From Grifola frondosa (taxonomy: Eukaryota > Basidiomycota > Agaricomycetes > Polyporales > Grifolaceae): DNA of 64,000 nucleotides. The notes under the pieces are model-generated. The model was not told the origin of the DNA. It ran no database searches and saw nothing but the letters and a program-made list of their open reading frames with translations. The translations under genes were made by a program, and so were the position numbers. Position 1 is the stretch's first letter, and each line of letters opens with the position of its first letter. Shown piece after piece: positions 10,390-22,529 of this stretch. The DNA is taken from positions 930,001 to 994,000 of the forward strand of contig LUGG01000001.1 of NCBI GenBank assembly GCA_001683735.1. Reading direction: 5' to 3'.

Positions 10390-13058
10390 ATGGCACCTAA
10401 GCAGCCTTGTGCCAAGTATCAATACGTCGTCACCCCTACAGGTCCCAAGATAGTGCCCGTTCCTGACGTCCAGTCAAAGGACGAAGAGTCTCCAGCAGAT
10501 TACAACTCGGGTGGTTATCTCCAGGTGAAGATAAACGATTCCTTCAAGGATGGCCGATATGTCGTCCTCCGCAAACTTGGGTACGTCTACCCCGCTCTTT
10601 ATCTCCTGCTATCTACCCCAGGTTTTGCGTTCCTTGAATTTCGCGTCTAACGACTCCTTCGATCAGGTGGGGTCATTTTTCAACCGTATGGCTCGTCAAG
10701 GATATCCAGTACGTTTTTCTTCTTCTTCATATTGTTGCTGCTCTTGCTCGGGCTTGTTTTCGTGACCAACAGCTGCACTCTGACGAGCTATGGCACCAGG
10801 GGCCATTTTACCCTTCGCCAACGTCTTGTGCTCGTGTGATCGTAGTTTTTGCCACTCGTGCACGCTTGGCGTTCAAAGCTGCTCCTGTTGAAGCCTTCGC
10901 AGTCCCGTAAATATAATTCATAGCCTATTGGCCACTTCTATGAGTCGTCACGTTTTGTACCGGTTTGTGCTGATACGAACACCTCACCGGACTGCGATGA
11001 GGCGCGGACTGCACCCCGCTAGGCTTTTATGGAATTTGCAGCATTGTTGTACAGACCCTTGGTCATCGAATACTGACGTTCGTCAACCCAATCGCTTCTG
11101 ATTGGGGGGACGCGGCGGACCTATAAATTTTGCATCGAGCGACAGCAGTGGCATGTACAACAGAGTTGCTTACATATTTGTCTTCTTTGCAGAGGTAACC
11201 GTCACTCCGCACTCAAGGTCGTCAAGTCTGCAGGCCGCTATGCTGAAACCGCACGCGATGAAATCAAACTCCTCCGCCAGGTGATGGATGCAAACCCCTC
11301 ACATTGTGGTCGCAACCACGTAGTCGCCTTCCTGGACTCCTTCCACCATTGTGCACCAGAAGATATCCACATATGCCTCATCTTCGAACCCCTCGGCGAG
11401 AATTTGCTCGCCCTTATTGAGCGGCACAAGAAGACAGGTGTTGCATCGGATCTTGTTAAAGTAATCACTAAGCAGATGCTGCTTGGGTTGCAATATTTGC
11501 ATGATGAGTGCGACCTCGTACACACCGATATCAAACCCGAGAACATCCGTAAGCCCTCGTCTTCACATGATGACGGTAGACTCACCCTCCTTCATTCCAG
11601 TGATATCCATCCCAGATGTCGAATCCCACATTCAGGCCGAGCTCTCGCGCTCGCCTTCTCCCACATCTCGCAAAGTCGGCGTACCGCCGAAGCAGCTCAG
11701 CCGCGCCGCCGTGGCGATTCCGCGACATAAGAGCGGACGCGAGCGGCATGTGCAGATTTTTGACTCCCAACCACTATCTAGCCCCTCATCATACACGTCC
11801 TCGCCACTAATGTCGCGGGTCACCAGCGCGCAGAGCATTAACCTCGCTGTTAACGGCCAGAGGAAGAGTACGAGCAAACTTGCCTTGGCTTCTACCGATT
11901 TCCAGTCAAGCACGTCTACGCCCGAATTGTCGGAGGGTTCCAGCGGAAGTTCGGGCTCCGGTTGCCATTCGGTGATGGTGTCATCCGGTTTAGCTAGGTC
12001 GTTAAGCCACGAGACGCCTTCTACCGCGATCTCCAGAATCGTGAACGACGTGGACCAAATGGCACTCACCAGCCCAACCGCACCCAACGTGTGTACATGC
12101 GCTTGTGGGGAGCGATATACGGAGGAGTTGGACTCGTTCAGTGAGGCTAGCTCGTCCAGTTTGTCTGCCGATAAGCTGCATCAAGTTCGCTTACCGACGG
12201 GGCCGTCACTCCTCTCGCAAACTGCTCCACACAACCTCAACCATACCCATTCCTCGACGTCCTGCCCGCACAGCGCCGACTCAGCGTCAATGTCTCGTCC
12301 AAGTCTATCCGCACTCTCTATACCAGAACGGACACCTTCGCCGCCTCCCCTGCCTCCACCGCTCCCTATCTCGATCAAGATTGCTGACCTAGGGAACGCG
12401 ACGCCGACCCGGAAACATTACACGGAGGATATTCAGACACGTCAGTACCGCAGCCCTGAAGCTATCGTGGGCCGCACGGATTGGGGCGCTACCGCAGATG
12501 TGTGGAGTGCTGCGTGTGTCATTTTCGAGCTGCTCACCGCAGAGTATCTGTTCGATCCACAAAGTCAAGGGGACGTGTTCGGCAAGGATGACGACCACAT
12601 CGCTCAAATAATTGAGCTGATGGGCGATTTTGGTGAGATGAAGTGGGGAGGGCGATTTAGCAGGGAGTTGTTTGATAGTTCGGGTAAGTCGAATTCGCTG
12701 TGTTCGTTAGCATCTGCCTTTTATCCCCTTCGTTTCGACTGAAGTGGAGAGCGGGTGGCGGTGTTGCTTTTGGGTTGCTTTTCCTAAGTCCCCAGACTGC
12801 ATTTTTGTGGCGTGACGTTGATTGTTTTGTGTGATTGCGATAGGCGCACTCCGTTACATTCGCAATCTCAAACCATGGCCGCTGAAGCGGGTCATGGTTG
12901 AGAAGTATTTGTGGACAGAACCCGAAGCGGCGGCCTTATGTGATTTCCTCGAGCCAATGCTCGTCATCGATCACCACGAGCGGAAACACGCGCGCGATAT
13001 GGTCAACCATCCATGGCTTGAAGTCGATCCAGAGAGCGAAGACCTGTGGAATTGGTGA
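10390..13058 (+). CDS. SR-protein kinase (SRPK/Dsk1/Sky1 family)
   Basis: A kinase that phosphorylates Arg-Ser domains of splicing factors. The start MAPKQPCAKYQYVVTP precedes the typical SRPK lead-in (YNSGGYLQVKINDSFKDGRY) and the glycine loop LGWGHFSTVWLVKD. Later motifs are ALKVVKSAGRY (ATP lysine), EPLGENLLALI, HTDIKPENI (catalytic loop), IKIADLGNAT, and QTRQYRSPEAI in the activation segment. The kinase lobes are split by a ~270-residue low-complexity spacer rich in Ser, Thr and Pro, as is usual for SRPKs. The C-terminus DPESEDLWNW follows the HPWL end of the kinase fold. Intron 10709-11192 is 484 nt, about nine times the window norm. The next gene downstream encodes an RRM protein with Arg-Ser-like segments, a possible substrate (inference). 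Confidence 0.93.
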
Positions 13059-13838
13059 TGGGGGCGTATCGGTGCGTGCATGTTCCGGACGCCCGCCTGC
13101 CTGTTCTTATGTGCAGGTGGATGGCGAGTGATGGTGGGAGGTGGCGTGATGCGACTATCCTACGGTATGATATGACGGTATGTTGGTTGGCGCCAGAGGC
13201 GGTGCTACTAGCTTTCTTTTTGAACGCTTTCTTTGATTTTGTGCAATTCTCTTTCCCATGTTGTTTTTTCCCATCGCAATCATTCCCTCTCTCATGTTGT
13301 GTGTTTATTATTGACGACTATTTTATGGCTGGCGCACCGTCCTCGATGATCTTAGAAACCCCTAGACACTCCACCCATACTATCCCCCTCCACTAATGTC
13401 TCGCATTCGGATCTACGTCTATCATGATTCAGACCCATTTCTCGTCTTCTTCCCCTTTGCTTTGCTCGTTATGGTGCACATAGGTTATTAGATCATATTA
13501 CGTGCTGTTGACGTCTCAAGAGTCCTGCTTGTAGCTATGCTTCCTTTATACAGTTTAGGTACTTTACATCAGAACATAACACCGCTTTCTCATACAATGC
13601 TTTCGTTTGCGTTTGCTCGACGTTGTTTTTCTTTTCCATATGCTGGTGGCGTTAGTGTGGCGTGTTTAAAACACCGCAGGGCGTGAGTGCATCGGAGATC
13701 CAAAAGTTAATTTGGCAAATTTTGAAGACTCCTGAGCGCGTCTGAGCGTTTACTTCAACCTTGCTCAGTGTTCGTCATCATGGCTGCCTCCCCCTCGCAG
13801 ATGGTGGCAACGTGCAGTCCCAAGAAAGCTGGAATCCC
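13059..13838. other. Spacer between SRPK and RRM genes
   Basis: This holds the SRPK 3' region and the promoter of the RRM gene. It is T-rich on the plus strand. An ATG at 13785 opens a frame that hits a stop after about 30 codons, so I do not use it as the RRM start. Confidence 0.5.
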
Positions 13839-15998
13839 ATGGATGTTGATTCTGCGCACAACTCTTCCATGGACCCTTCAGGCGACGCTGACACCGTAAA
13901 TGGAGGGCCTATCCCTGGCGACGACCGCGCTCCCGCCCAGCAGGGCACGGAATTGGCGGACTACACTTCTGCTGGTGTGGCCGCAAGTGACAGCGCGACG
14001 GATACTGCTGCCAAGTCCGATGGTACCTATCGTGGCGAAAAGCAGATCAAGGTGCTTATCAGGTCTCTCCTCTTTGTGTACCCTCTCTATTGCTCTCGTG
14101 CCTCGTGAGCTTGCGCGCCCTCTTGCTTGCCGTCCGACCGCCATACACTGCACTTCGAACTCGTGGCCGCGGTTTGCCATGTTGCTGGAATCCAAATTTT
14201 GGCAGCAAGCCTATGTGACATGGCAACCATCGTTCGCGATTGGCTCGCAGTTTGACTATGATATGGCGGACCGCCAACCAGGCTGCGCTCACCTCCCGGG
14301 CTCCCTGTTTCGTTGCGTACTTTGTCTTGTCTTGCTCGTTTCGTGCTTCTCTTGTTGCCTGCTCGGCGGCTCTTCGCCTGATTGTTCAATTTAACTGACG
14401 GCTCTCGCTCTTCTTGTTCGACTGGACGTTCATTTCCTGCTCTCCAGCCGAATAAAGTCTACATTGGTGGTCTTCCTGAGCACACTCGCAAGGAGGACCT
14501 GGAAAGCTGCTTTGGCAAGATTGGTAATATAGTCAACATCGAATTGAAGTGAGTCGTGCTTCCGCTTCTTGCTGACTGCGCGGTTTACTAACTATGGCGG
14601 TGTATGCGTGGGCAGAGTTGGATATGGCTTCGTGGTGTGTACTTATTTTTTTTACTGCGTATTTCCGGCGCTCTAACACCGGCCCGTGAAGGAATTTGAT
14701 AATCGTGAAGCTGCAGAGGAGAGCGTCGCAAAATATCATGAAGGATACTTTATGGGCAACAAAATCCGCGTAGAACTGTCTCATGGCGGAGGTAGGACAG
14801 CGAAATACAGTGGTGATCCCGGAGCATGTTTCAAGTGTGGTCAGATGGGTCACTGGGCCAGGTGGGTCAACTTCTCTATTTAATGGCTCTATCGTCTCAT
14901 TAGAATGGCTATGTAGAGAATGCCCAAATCATATGGCGAACGGGTAAGCCACATATATCATCCTTGTCTCGTTGAGAATATCTGCTAAGTATTTGAAAGC
15001 AACAGCCACCGTCGTCCCTCTCAGCATGGAAGTGATGCGCCTCTTATTGATCGCATTCAACCTCCCCGAGAATACCTTCCGCCTCCTCGCGATTTCCCCC
15101 CTTTCCGTGAGGATTACGCTCGGTATCCTCCGAGGGACGTTCGCTATTATGACTACCCTCCCCCGCCTCCTGGTCGTGAATTTAGGCGACCTCCCACACC
15201 TCCGAGAGACTTCCGTGACTATCCTCCCCCACCTATACGCTCGGGTCGCGACTTTGATGACTACAGAATGAGAGGCCCTCCTCCCTTACCCCCTCCTCGC
15301 TTCGAGTCTCGTGGGGGCTATTATCCTCCCGAAGGCGAAGCTCCGCCGGCGCCTGGCTATCCGCCACGCTACGGGCCTCCTCCCCGAGATTATTATGATC
15401 GATATGAAAGGAGAGCAGGACCTCCGCCGGAGAGATATGGCTCTTATCCTCCTCCCGCTCCTCCTGCTGCGAGGCCCAGAACCCCGCCTGGTGGCCCTCC
15501 GCCTCGCGCTCGGGAAGAGTTTGAGCGACCGCCTGCGCGGTATGTTTTGTTGTCACGACCATGTGACGTTGCTCATGCTGATTTCATTCAGTGACTACGC
15601 TCCTGCGCCTACGGAGTTTCGCGGACGTCCTACTACCCCGCCACCGCCTTCTCGTTATGCCGATTATCCTGCTCGTGCAGGGAGTTCTGAGGCTCCTGCT
15701 AGATATCGGTGAGCGAATATTGCGCATATCGCCAACAGTCGCTCATGAGATCTCATCCAGACGTCGTTCACAAAGCCCTGCTCCTCGGTCCTCTACGGGC
15801 GCTGGCTATGATTCTGTTAACTACCCGGCTAACTCTGGTGGCGGCGCTTACAACGGAAGCTCTTCTGGTGGTTTCGCAGGCAATGGCTATTCTAGCAGCG
15901 CTGCTCCCCCGCCCAGGACTTCTGCCAGTTCCAGGGATTACCCGCCTCGTAGTTCGCGCGACGCCGTAGAGCCGGCTGGCGGCTACAGGAGGTCCTGA
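13839..15998 (+). CDS. RRM plus CCHC zinc-knuckle RNA-binding protein (SR-like)
   Basis: A likely pre-mRNA splicing factor. Exon 1 encodes an acidic N-terminus (MDVDSAHNSSMDPSGD...) ending QIK. After a 396-nt intron (14052-14447) comes the RRM: VYIGGLPEHT (RNP2), then VGYGFV|EFDN (RNP1) split over a 19-nt microexon at 14616-14634. A zinc knuckle follows, CFKCGQMGHWARECP (C-x2-C-x4-H-x4-C), whose last part is on a 27-nt microexon at 14917-14943. The long C-terminus is rich in Pro, Tyr, Arg and Asp, with many PPRD/YPPP units, an RRRSQSPAPRSS segment and a Gly/Ser tail. This order resembles SRSF7- and RSZ-type proteins. I chose the first in-frame ATG (13839); an upstream spliced start is possible. 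Confidence 0.85.
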
Positions 15999-16571
15999 AA
16001 TGTGCACGCATGATTGGACGACTGCTGATTATGACTATGGCTTCTAGGACTGGTTGACATCTAGGATGTCGGGAGGGTTCTGCGCGCTCATGCGCGTCTT
16101 GTTCGCTGTTGGGATCTTTCAACCAGGCCCTGTCGATGTCCCGGCTTGTTCCTACTCTAGCTTCCATTATTCGTTCTCGTGTCTAGTATCTTCTCCCCTC
16201 GCGCCCGCTCTCGTCGTTTGATTGTGGCTCGAATCTCAAAGTATCCTAACGTAGCTGGACAATCTTGCGTTATGTGTATGCAGTGGCGATAATGAATTAC
16301 GTGTACCCGCGTATCATTCGTCGGTTAGTGGTCGAGATTAACCTGGATTTTTTCTTTGCCCATAGAGGCCGCTGTTGAGAGACTGATGTTCACCACACAA
16401 CGCAATCTCAGCTTCCGGGATTCATAAGATGATAAATGAGAGAGAGTACAGGCCAAAGGCTGTACACCCGACGTCGTTTAGTACACCAACAATGTTCACA
16501 CATTACGGCGAAGTAGTGTCTGCACCGAACGCGATTATTCCATGTATTGATTTCTAGGCACGACATGTCTA
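15999..16571. other. Convergent 3' spacer
   Basis: This lies between the stop codons of the RRM gene (plus) and the Rieske gene (minus). Both 3' untranslated regions should be here. I see nothing else. Confidence 0.5.
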
Positions 16572-17622
16572 TCAACCAATAACGAGCTTGCCCTCCGCAT
16601 CGTTGAAATCGTGCACAGGCACTTCCAAGTTCAACTGTAATGGGAGAGTGAGAGACTGTGTCAGCGAGGAATCTAAAATACGTACAGGAGCAGGTCCCTT
16701 GCGAATACGTCCAGCTATGAAAAAATATCAGCAAGGAGAGCAAAGCCGTGAGCTTGTACTTACAGATATCGTAGTGGGAACCGTGACACGGGCAGAACCT
16801 GCAGATAACGCGTCAGAGCCTGCACAGCAGTAGCAAACTCGCAGTGCGCACCATCCTCCATAGTCACCCGCCTCACCAATGGGCACACAACCCAGGTGAG
16901 TGCAAACACCAAGCATGACGAGCCACTCGGGCTTCTTGGTGCGCGACTCGTCGCTCTCGGGGTCGCGCATGCTCTTCCAGTCCTCGCTGCGCGCCTCCGC
17001 GATCTCGCCCTGGGTGCGGTGGCGGATGAACACGGGCTTCCCGCGCCACTTGATGACGACGTTCTTGCCCTCCGGGATGCTCGCGAGGTCGAGCTCGACC
17101 TTCGCCATCGCGAGCACGTCCGCGGACGCGGCCATCGTGGACAGGAACTCCGTCACGGTCGATTTGGCCATCGACGCGGAGAGCACGCCGAGCGAGCCGA
17201 TCATGAGGTACGCGAGCCCGCGGTTCGTGTCCGGGCTCTTCGCCTCATAGTGCGAGAAGTCGGGCACTTGCGGGGCGTCGCGCGCGACGGCGGAGGTGTG
17301 CAGCAGGCGGTTTTGGAAGACGCCCGTGGTCGGCGCTGCGGGTGGGGTCAAGCGGGGTTAAAGGAGCGTGTGCGGGACGGCTGCTCACCAGTGACGAGCG
17401 TCCGCGAGACGAGGCCCAGCGTTGAGCTCCTGGAAACACTTCCAGCCCACTTGGGGGGCACGTCTGAGCGGGGGCCAGCAGCACCGTGACCATGTTCGTG
17501 CCCGTGACCAGCGGGTGCGCGAGCGGCGAGGTTGATGAAGGATGCACTGGGCAGGCCCGAAGGGAGGGTGCGGACGGTGGGGGGATGGTGATGGCTTTTT
17601 TCGTGAGCTGAATGGCAGCCAT
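16572..17622 (-). CDS. RIP1: Rieske iron-sulfur subunit of complex III
   Basis: The 2Fe-2S electron carrier of the mitochondrial cytochrome bc1 complex. The mature part starts near HTSAVARDAPQVPDFSHY, followed by the membrane anchor (GLAYLMIGSLGVLSASMAKS), the hinge and the soluble domain. The cluster ligands are in CTHLGC and, across a splice, CPCHGSHYDIS. The last exons give GRIRKGPAP and LNLEVPVHDFNDAEGKLVIG. Introns are canonical. The N-terminal presequence reads well in one frame (SRSSTLGLVSRTLVT...) but its only ATG, MAAIQLTKK at 17622, is in another frame. The two join if the C run at 17579-17584 were one base longer. This is an apparent one-base deletion in the targeting peptide of an essential gene, so a consensus error is likely. 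Confidence 0.93.
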
Positions 17623-17873
17623 GGCGAATGGAGTCCTATGGACGTTGTCCTCGACGATGAGCACACTTCGACCAGAAACTGTAGCGGAGCCTGAATTAGG
17701 CGTTTCCGCTAACTCAAACCCGTTCTGTTCCGGCCTCCAATTACATTTCTTCTTTCACCCTTATCCAATTCACTTATCGCGACAAAATTATTCCAATTTC
17801 CAAGGTTATAAGTAATGTACAACATCCATAGTCCGAAATATAGTACGAATAAAAGAAGAAGCCCGGCAAGAGC

Positions 17874-19534
17874 TTATTGTTTCGCTAGATGCAAGTCCAG
17901 ACATGACAGCACTCGCTGTTTGGGGTATTTCGGTGCAGCAGGTAAGCCTCTATGTTTGACCACCCGCCGAACAACATTAGGATCTGGCAAAAAATTGATT
18001 AGGCCTCAGCAGCAGCATCAACAGCGAATAAACGCACAATCCGTGATAATACCATCTACTTTCCAGTCCAGTATCTGATCCACGATATTCATACGGTTGA
18101 CCTACATGCAGGCGTCAAGAGTCCGTCCAATGAGACGTACTGGATGCACGCACCGTCCAAACTTTCACCAACATTCCCAGACGGTGTGCCTCCTCGATCA
18201 TATCTCTCGTCGTGAAGGTGATATATCCAGGCATGTCGGGATCAGGCACCGGCGTCGAGGACGACTCGGCCGCAGGCGACAGAATGTCCGCCCCGATGGA
18301 GTATGCTGCTTGTGCTACCTGCGCAGCTGCAGTGGGCCCTGGAAATGCATCAAGACGAAGGCCGCCCAGCCATGGGCTCGTGCTGTTGTCCGACATAATG
18401 GCTGTATCACTGCATGGAAAGGTTGTCAGAATGCATCTTGGATAGCGGTTGAACAACGTACTTGTCAATGAGAGCAGATGTCAGAATAGACGGGTTGACA
18501 GTCTTTGAGGATGGATTAATGACATATTCAATGACGGGATTCAGAACCTGTCTATTTACCTTCATGGCAATCAATGTTCTCCAGTCGAAACTCTGATACT
18601 GTGTGGATCCAATGAGACTCCGTCATTTCGAGAAACCATCGACAACTCACCGTAATTGATGAGACATATGGGCTCGCAGAGAATATCGCGTTTTGCTTCT
18701 GCACGAAATCCTGTACACTCTTCGTCTTTTCCGGATGCTCCGCATCTATCTTCGACTCAATGTTCCACAGAATCTGATGCGTAGGGTCCGCACATTCCGC
18801 AAAGTCGAAGACCTCCTGGAGCGTTGATATGCGCGTGCCCGGGTACGTGAGCTGCATCGCTGCGGACACGAGCCGTCACGGTCAGCGCTCGGACAGAACG
18901 CAGGGACCTTACGGTAGCCGTACTGCCGCTTCGCGCCGCAATCGAGCGTCTTGATTTGCGCCAGCGTGAGGTTAGCTATGTATTTCCCGACGTACGGGAA
19001 GTCGGGGTCATCGGGCGTCTAGCAGTGTAAAAAGTATGAATAGGTCTAATGCCTAATGGCGAAGTTGGAACTCACGACTGGGGCGGTATCCGTACACTTT
19101 GCCGGGGTGATCTCCTCATCATGCCACACAATCACCACGCCATCCTGCGCAATGATAGGTATGCAAGGCTTCGCTGACTCTTCAGCGACTGACCTTCGTG
19201 ATACCGTTGTCCAGTTCTAAGGTCGATGCGCCATCTATGAGACCCCTAGGTATGGCGTTAATGAGGAACTTGATGCCAGCGTGCACAACATGCGTACCAC
19301 GCGAAGCTCGGAAGCGTATTCTCGACTGTGTTTCCTCTACCGCCACGATGTGCCTAATGATACCACACGTAAGTTCGCGGATTCGTCGAGGCAAGCTAAT
19401 CTGCTTACCTGGACGTCAAAGAAGCGGGCGTGTCCTAATCTTAGCGGTGGGTCGAGCGGCGCCTGCGCAGGAGAAGCAAGGATCAAGAGTGCCTCGCTGG
19501 CAAAATTTGCCAGCAGGGCGAAGGGGGCGAACAT
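17874..19534 (-). CDS. Glycerophosphodiester phosphodiesterase, secreted type
   Basis: An enzyme that splits glycerophosphodiesters into glycerol-3-phosphate and an alcohol. The N-terminus MFAPFALLANFASEALLIL... looks like a signal peptide ending near SPAQA. Splicing joins FFDVQ to AHRGGRGNTVENTLPSFAWG, then DGASTLELDNGITKDGVVVIWHDE, which are the HRG...E and ELD...HD motifs of the GDPD barrel. Later exons give CTDTAPV, QIKTLDCGAKRQYG, ILWNIESKID and LVKVWTVNRMNIVDQILDW. The closing GDPD motif IITDYPNVVRRVV is completed by a last intron (donor GTGCGT), after which the protein ends ...LDLHLAKQ. Several in-frame upstream ATGs exist (for example 19597); I chose 19534 because it gives a clean signal peptide. 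Confidence 0.85.
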
Positions 19535-21230
19535 GGTCGTCGAAGTGGAATGCACGATGACCAGGCGAGAGGTTATGTGGCAGAAAAAGATAGGCATTTT
19601 AACGGCTTTCATATTGTGCACGGATCCGAGGAGCAATCTTTGAGCAAGACACGTTTCACGAGCACCGCGTAGGAACGTTCATCCCCAAAATCTCCGAGCG
19701 TCCGGAACTTGCCTATTCGGGAACGGAATATGCCATATATGGCACGCCCGTGCTCACTTGGGAGATCACCGTGGTGGCTGACTGCACAATGATTGCAGCG
19801 AACGTGCAACATATGTCAGACCCATAAGTGAGCAGAAGATCTTAATGTCACAGACACCCTTATACATTAGACGCTACCAAAAACATACCAAAGCCCCCTC
19901 TGATTCGAGATATCTGCTCCAAATGGCCGAACGCATGACGAGTCGAAGCCTCAGGATCAGCGAAATTTCTTCCCCGGTGACCGTGCGATAATAACAGAAC
20001 ATTGGCGTATCATACGGATGCTCTGGACAAGTAGCACCATGGGAGATCCCCATCCGAAGGCGACCACCGCCCACTGATTTCACTGGACTAAGAAGGGGAC
20101 GCAGATGATGATGAAGAAGTGGATGAGAGACACTCAAGATCATCTTGAACGCTTTAAGGAAAGATGTGAGGATCGCCGAGGCTAGATCGTACTGGGCGGC
20201 CGGGGTACACGAAAGTTTCGTTCAAGATAGAGTCCGGACAAGTCGAATTCCGCGCGTTTATGAGAAGTTTGATAGAATCACGGCGTAATATACTTGAAGT
20301 AACTTCCTATAAGTACCGTACCATCTGTATATTGGAATCAGGGCAGTGGTTGAGAGACAAGAAACCTAATCGCAAGTTCCGGTATGGCTAGACAGAACAG
20401 AGATGGATGACGTTGGATATATGTAGTTATCGCGAGAACGCTATCGGCTAGCACGCGGGCTTTGATTGTAGCATTGTAACATGCACAAGTAGGCTAGAAA
20501 TTGCAAAGAACTGGTGACGAGGGCATGAATGGCGGTCACAGTCGTGGGATGGAACCTCGTTATGCAGCAGAGACATCACGAGATGAGAATGAAAGAACGA
20601 ATATTTTTGAGTATATTGGCGTATTTAGAACTTGTAAGTGCGCGAATAGTGAAGCACTCACGACGTTCATGTGGCTTGAGAGCTTAAAAATACGACCAGA
20701 GCCACGACTTGAAACTTTTAATCGAAAATTTGGATTATACTCCAGAATGTCGACATTGATCTCATGCAAGCCGCGATCGTACGGTATTGTGAAGGGGGTA
20801 AATTCACACAAAATCCTGCGGTGAAAACACAAGTATCATTTATTCACGTATAAGAGACTCAAACATGGAAATGCTCGAGCTGAGCTGAGCTGAGAGGATA
20901 CAGCTTCCAAAGACGCGCCTGAGGCAATCAACGATCGTGATGTCGATCGCGAATAGTGACCAGATCACGTGCCGGTGATGTGTCGCGACCGCTACACAGG
21001 GTGTCGCCATTCTGTGCCCAGATGGCGTACACACCAGAAACTCGCCTATCAGCTCGCATGTACAACACCGAGCGTTCAGTGCACCATAGAACTTCAATTG
21101 CAAATGGCGAGGCCTCGCGTTATTGCGAGGCATATTCACGACACAACAGCGTCCGAGCTATCGTCTGCCGATTTTCTTCATCTGCGAGTAAGGACGAACA
21201 TCAGAGCGTTCGAAGTGACACAAGAAAATC
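19535..21230. other. Long divergent spacer
   Basis: A 1.7-kb intergenic region between the phosphodiesterase (minus) and bZIP (plus) genes. I looked for spliced small genes on both strands and found none I can defend. A 70-codon open stretch ending at about 19826 (plus) lacks a start and known motifs. The region upstream of the bZIP start contains short upstream ATGs, which could matter for translational control, but this is not proven. Confidence 0.45.
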
Positions 21231-22480
21231 ATGGACCATAGCTCGAATCTTGCAACGGGGAAGCCCGACGCCGCGCACCGTCGTGCACGATCGGCAAGCC
21301 AGCCTGTGCACCCACCACACTCCGACCCAGGGTCAAGCAATCCAAGGGCAAGTCTCCACCATACCTCCGCTCACTCGACTCAACAACAAACCACCACCCA
21401 CCATCCACAGATCCCCGAGCTCGACTTCAGCTTCATGAACCAGTTTGCAGGGCCCAGCGCTACCCCAATGCTTTCTGCCCCTCCAACGGCAACGGGCTAT
21501 GACGAAGACGCTCTCGCACGCGCCTTGCGGGCTCTGCAGGAGATCCCCCCTCCTCCACCACTCGTACCGCAGATCCCCGCTCCCCAGATGATAAATCCTC
21601 AGCTTACGGAAGCCTTCCTTGCAGCACTCCCTTGGCTACAGTACCTGCAGATACAACAGCAGTACATCCAACAGCCGCAGCAGTCACACCAACAACATCA
21701 TTCCCAGCAGCAGAATTCCTTTCCGTTCATGCCGCCGCCTGCGCCTGCACCGACACCCGTGCAATCTCCATCATCATTCAACTTCGGCAGCGGCCACTTC
21801 GGGATGTTCCCCCGCCCGAGGCGAGAGACAACCAGATGGGGCCGCCGTCTGCCGTTAGCAATACACCGTCACCCGAGGCTGATGCTCCAGAGCCCTCCGA
21901 GGCAGATCAGACAGTGGTTGTGGAGGACAAGAGGCGCAGGAACACAGCTGCATCCGGTAAGCACCAGGCTTTATCCCTCCTACTGTCTGTGCAGGGCTGA
22001 ACGTCCCCTGCCCGTCACACAGCGCGGTTCCGGATCAAGAAGAAACAGTGGACATTGAACCTCGAACGCACGATCTCAGACCTATCGGGACGCGTGGAGG
22101 AGCTCGAGCGAGAGGCGTCTGAGCTCAGGCGGGAAAACGGCTGGCTCAAGGAGATCGTAATGCTGAAGAGCAAGCGGTTCGCGGGCGTCGTGCCCAACCT
22201 GGAGGAGCCAAGTTCGTCGAGCGCGCCACTGAGTCTTGAGGGGTGCGCACAGTGCCGATTCTGGCGGGAACAGCAGGGAGAGTTCGAAGAAGGGAAGAAC
22301 GGGGAAGGAGGAGAAGGGAAAGGGGCGACAACCGCCATGATTCATGGGTTCATGGGTCTTATATGTTCTGCGGACGTTCTTCTAAGCGAATTCCGAATTG
22401 TCTCTTTCTGGATCTTGAGATCGAGTGAATTCCGAATTGCTGTCTCGTGGTCGTACATCCGCTTTCCCACGCTGTCATAG
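21231..22480 (+). CDS. bZIP transcription factor, Cys-3/Met4-like
   Basis: A DNA-binding regulator. The N-terminal ~190 residues are rich in Pro, Gln, His and Ser and look like an activation region. After an acidic linker comes the basic region, KRRRNTAASARFRIKKKQ, joined across an intron (GTAAGC...CACAG) exactly at AAS|ARF. A leucine zipper follows: LERTISDLSGRVEELEREAS, then LRRENGWLKEIV. The basic region is of the Cys-3/Gcn4 sulfur or amino-acid control kind; the target pathway is inference. The frame shifts at the C run 21809-21813. One more C would join FGSGHFGMFP to PEARDNQMGPPSAVSNT without a break, and the only intron alternative would be 32 nt. The far C-terminus is not family-like and may be misread. 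Confidence 0.85.
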
Positions 22481-22529
22481 GCGCCTATACGACGCGCTTG
22501 TTGTAAACGCTCTTTCATGTAGAACAGTC

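Noticed and set aside
19620..19826. Open plus-strand stretch ending ...ITVVADCTMIAANVQHMSDP
   Set aside because: No start codon, no upstream exon and no family motif that I could recognise.
21766..21797. A 32-nt GT...AG segment in the bZIP gene that would also restore the frame
   Set aside because: Shorter than any intron in the window (about 45 nt at least), and a missing C in the adjacent C run explains the shift more simply.
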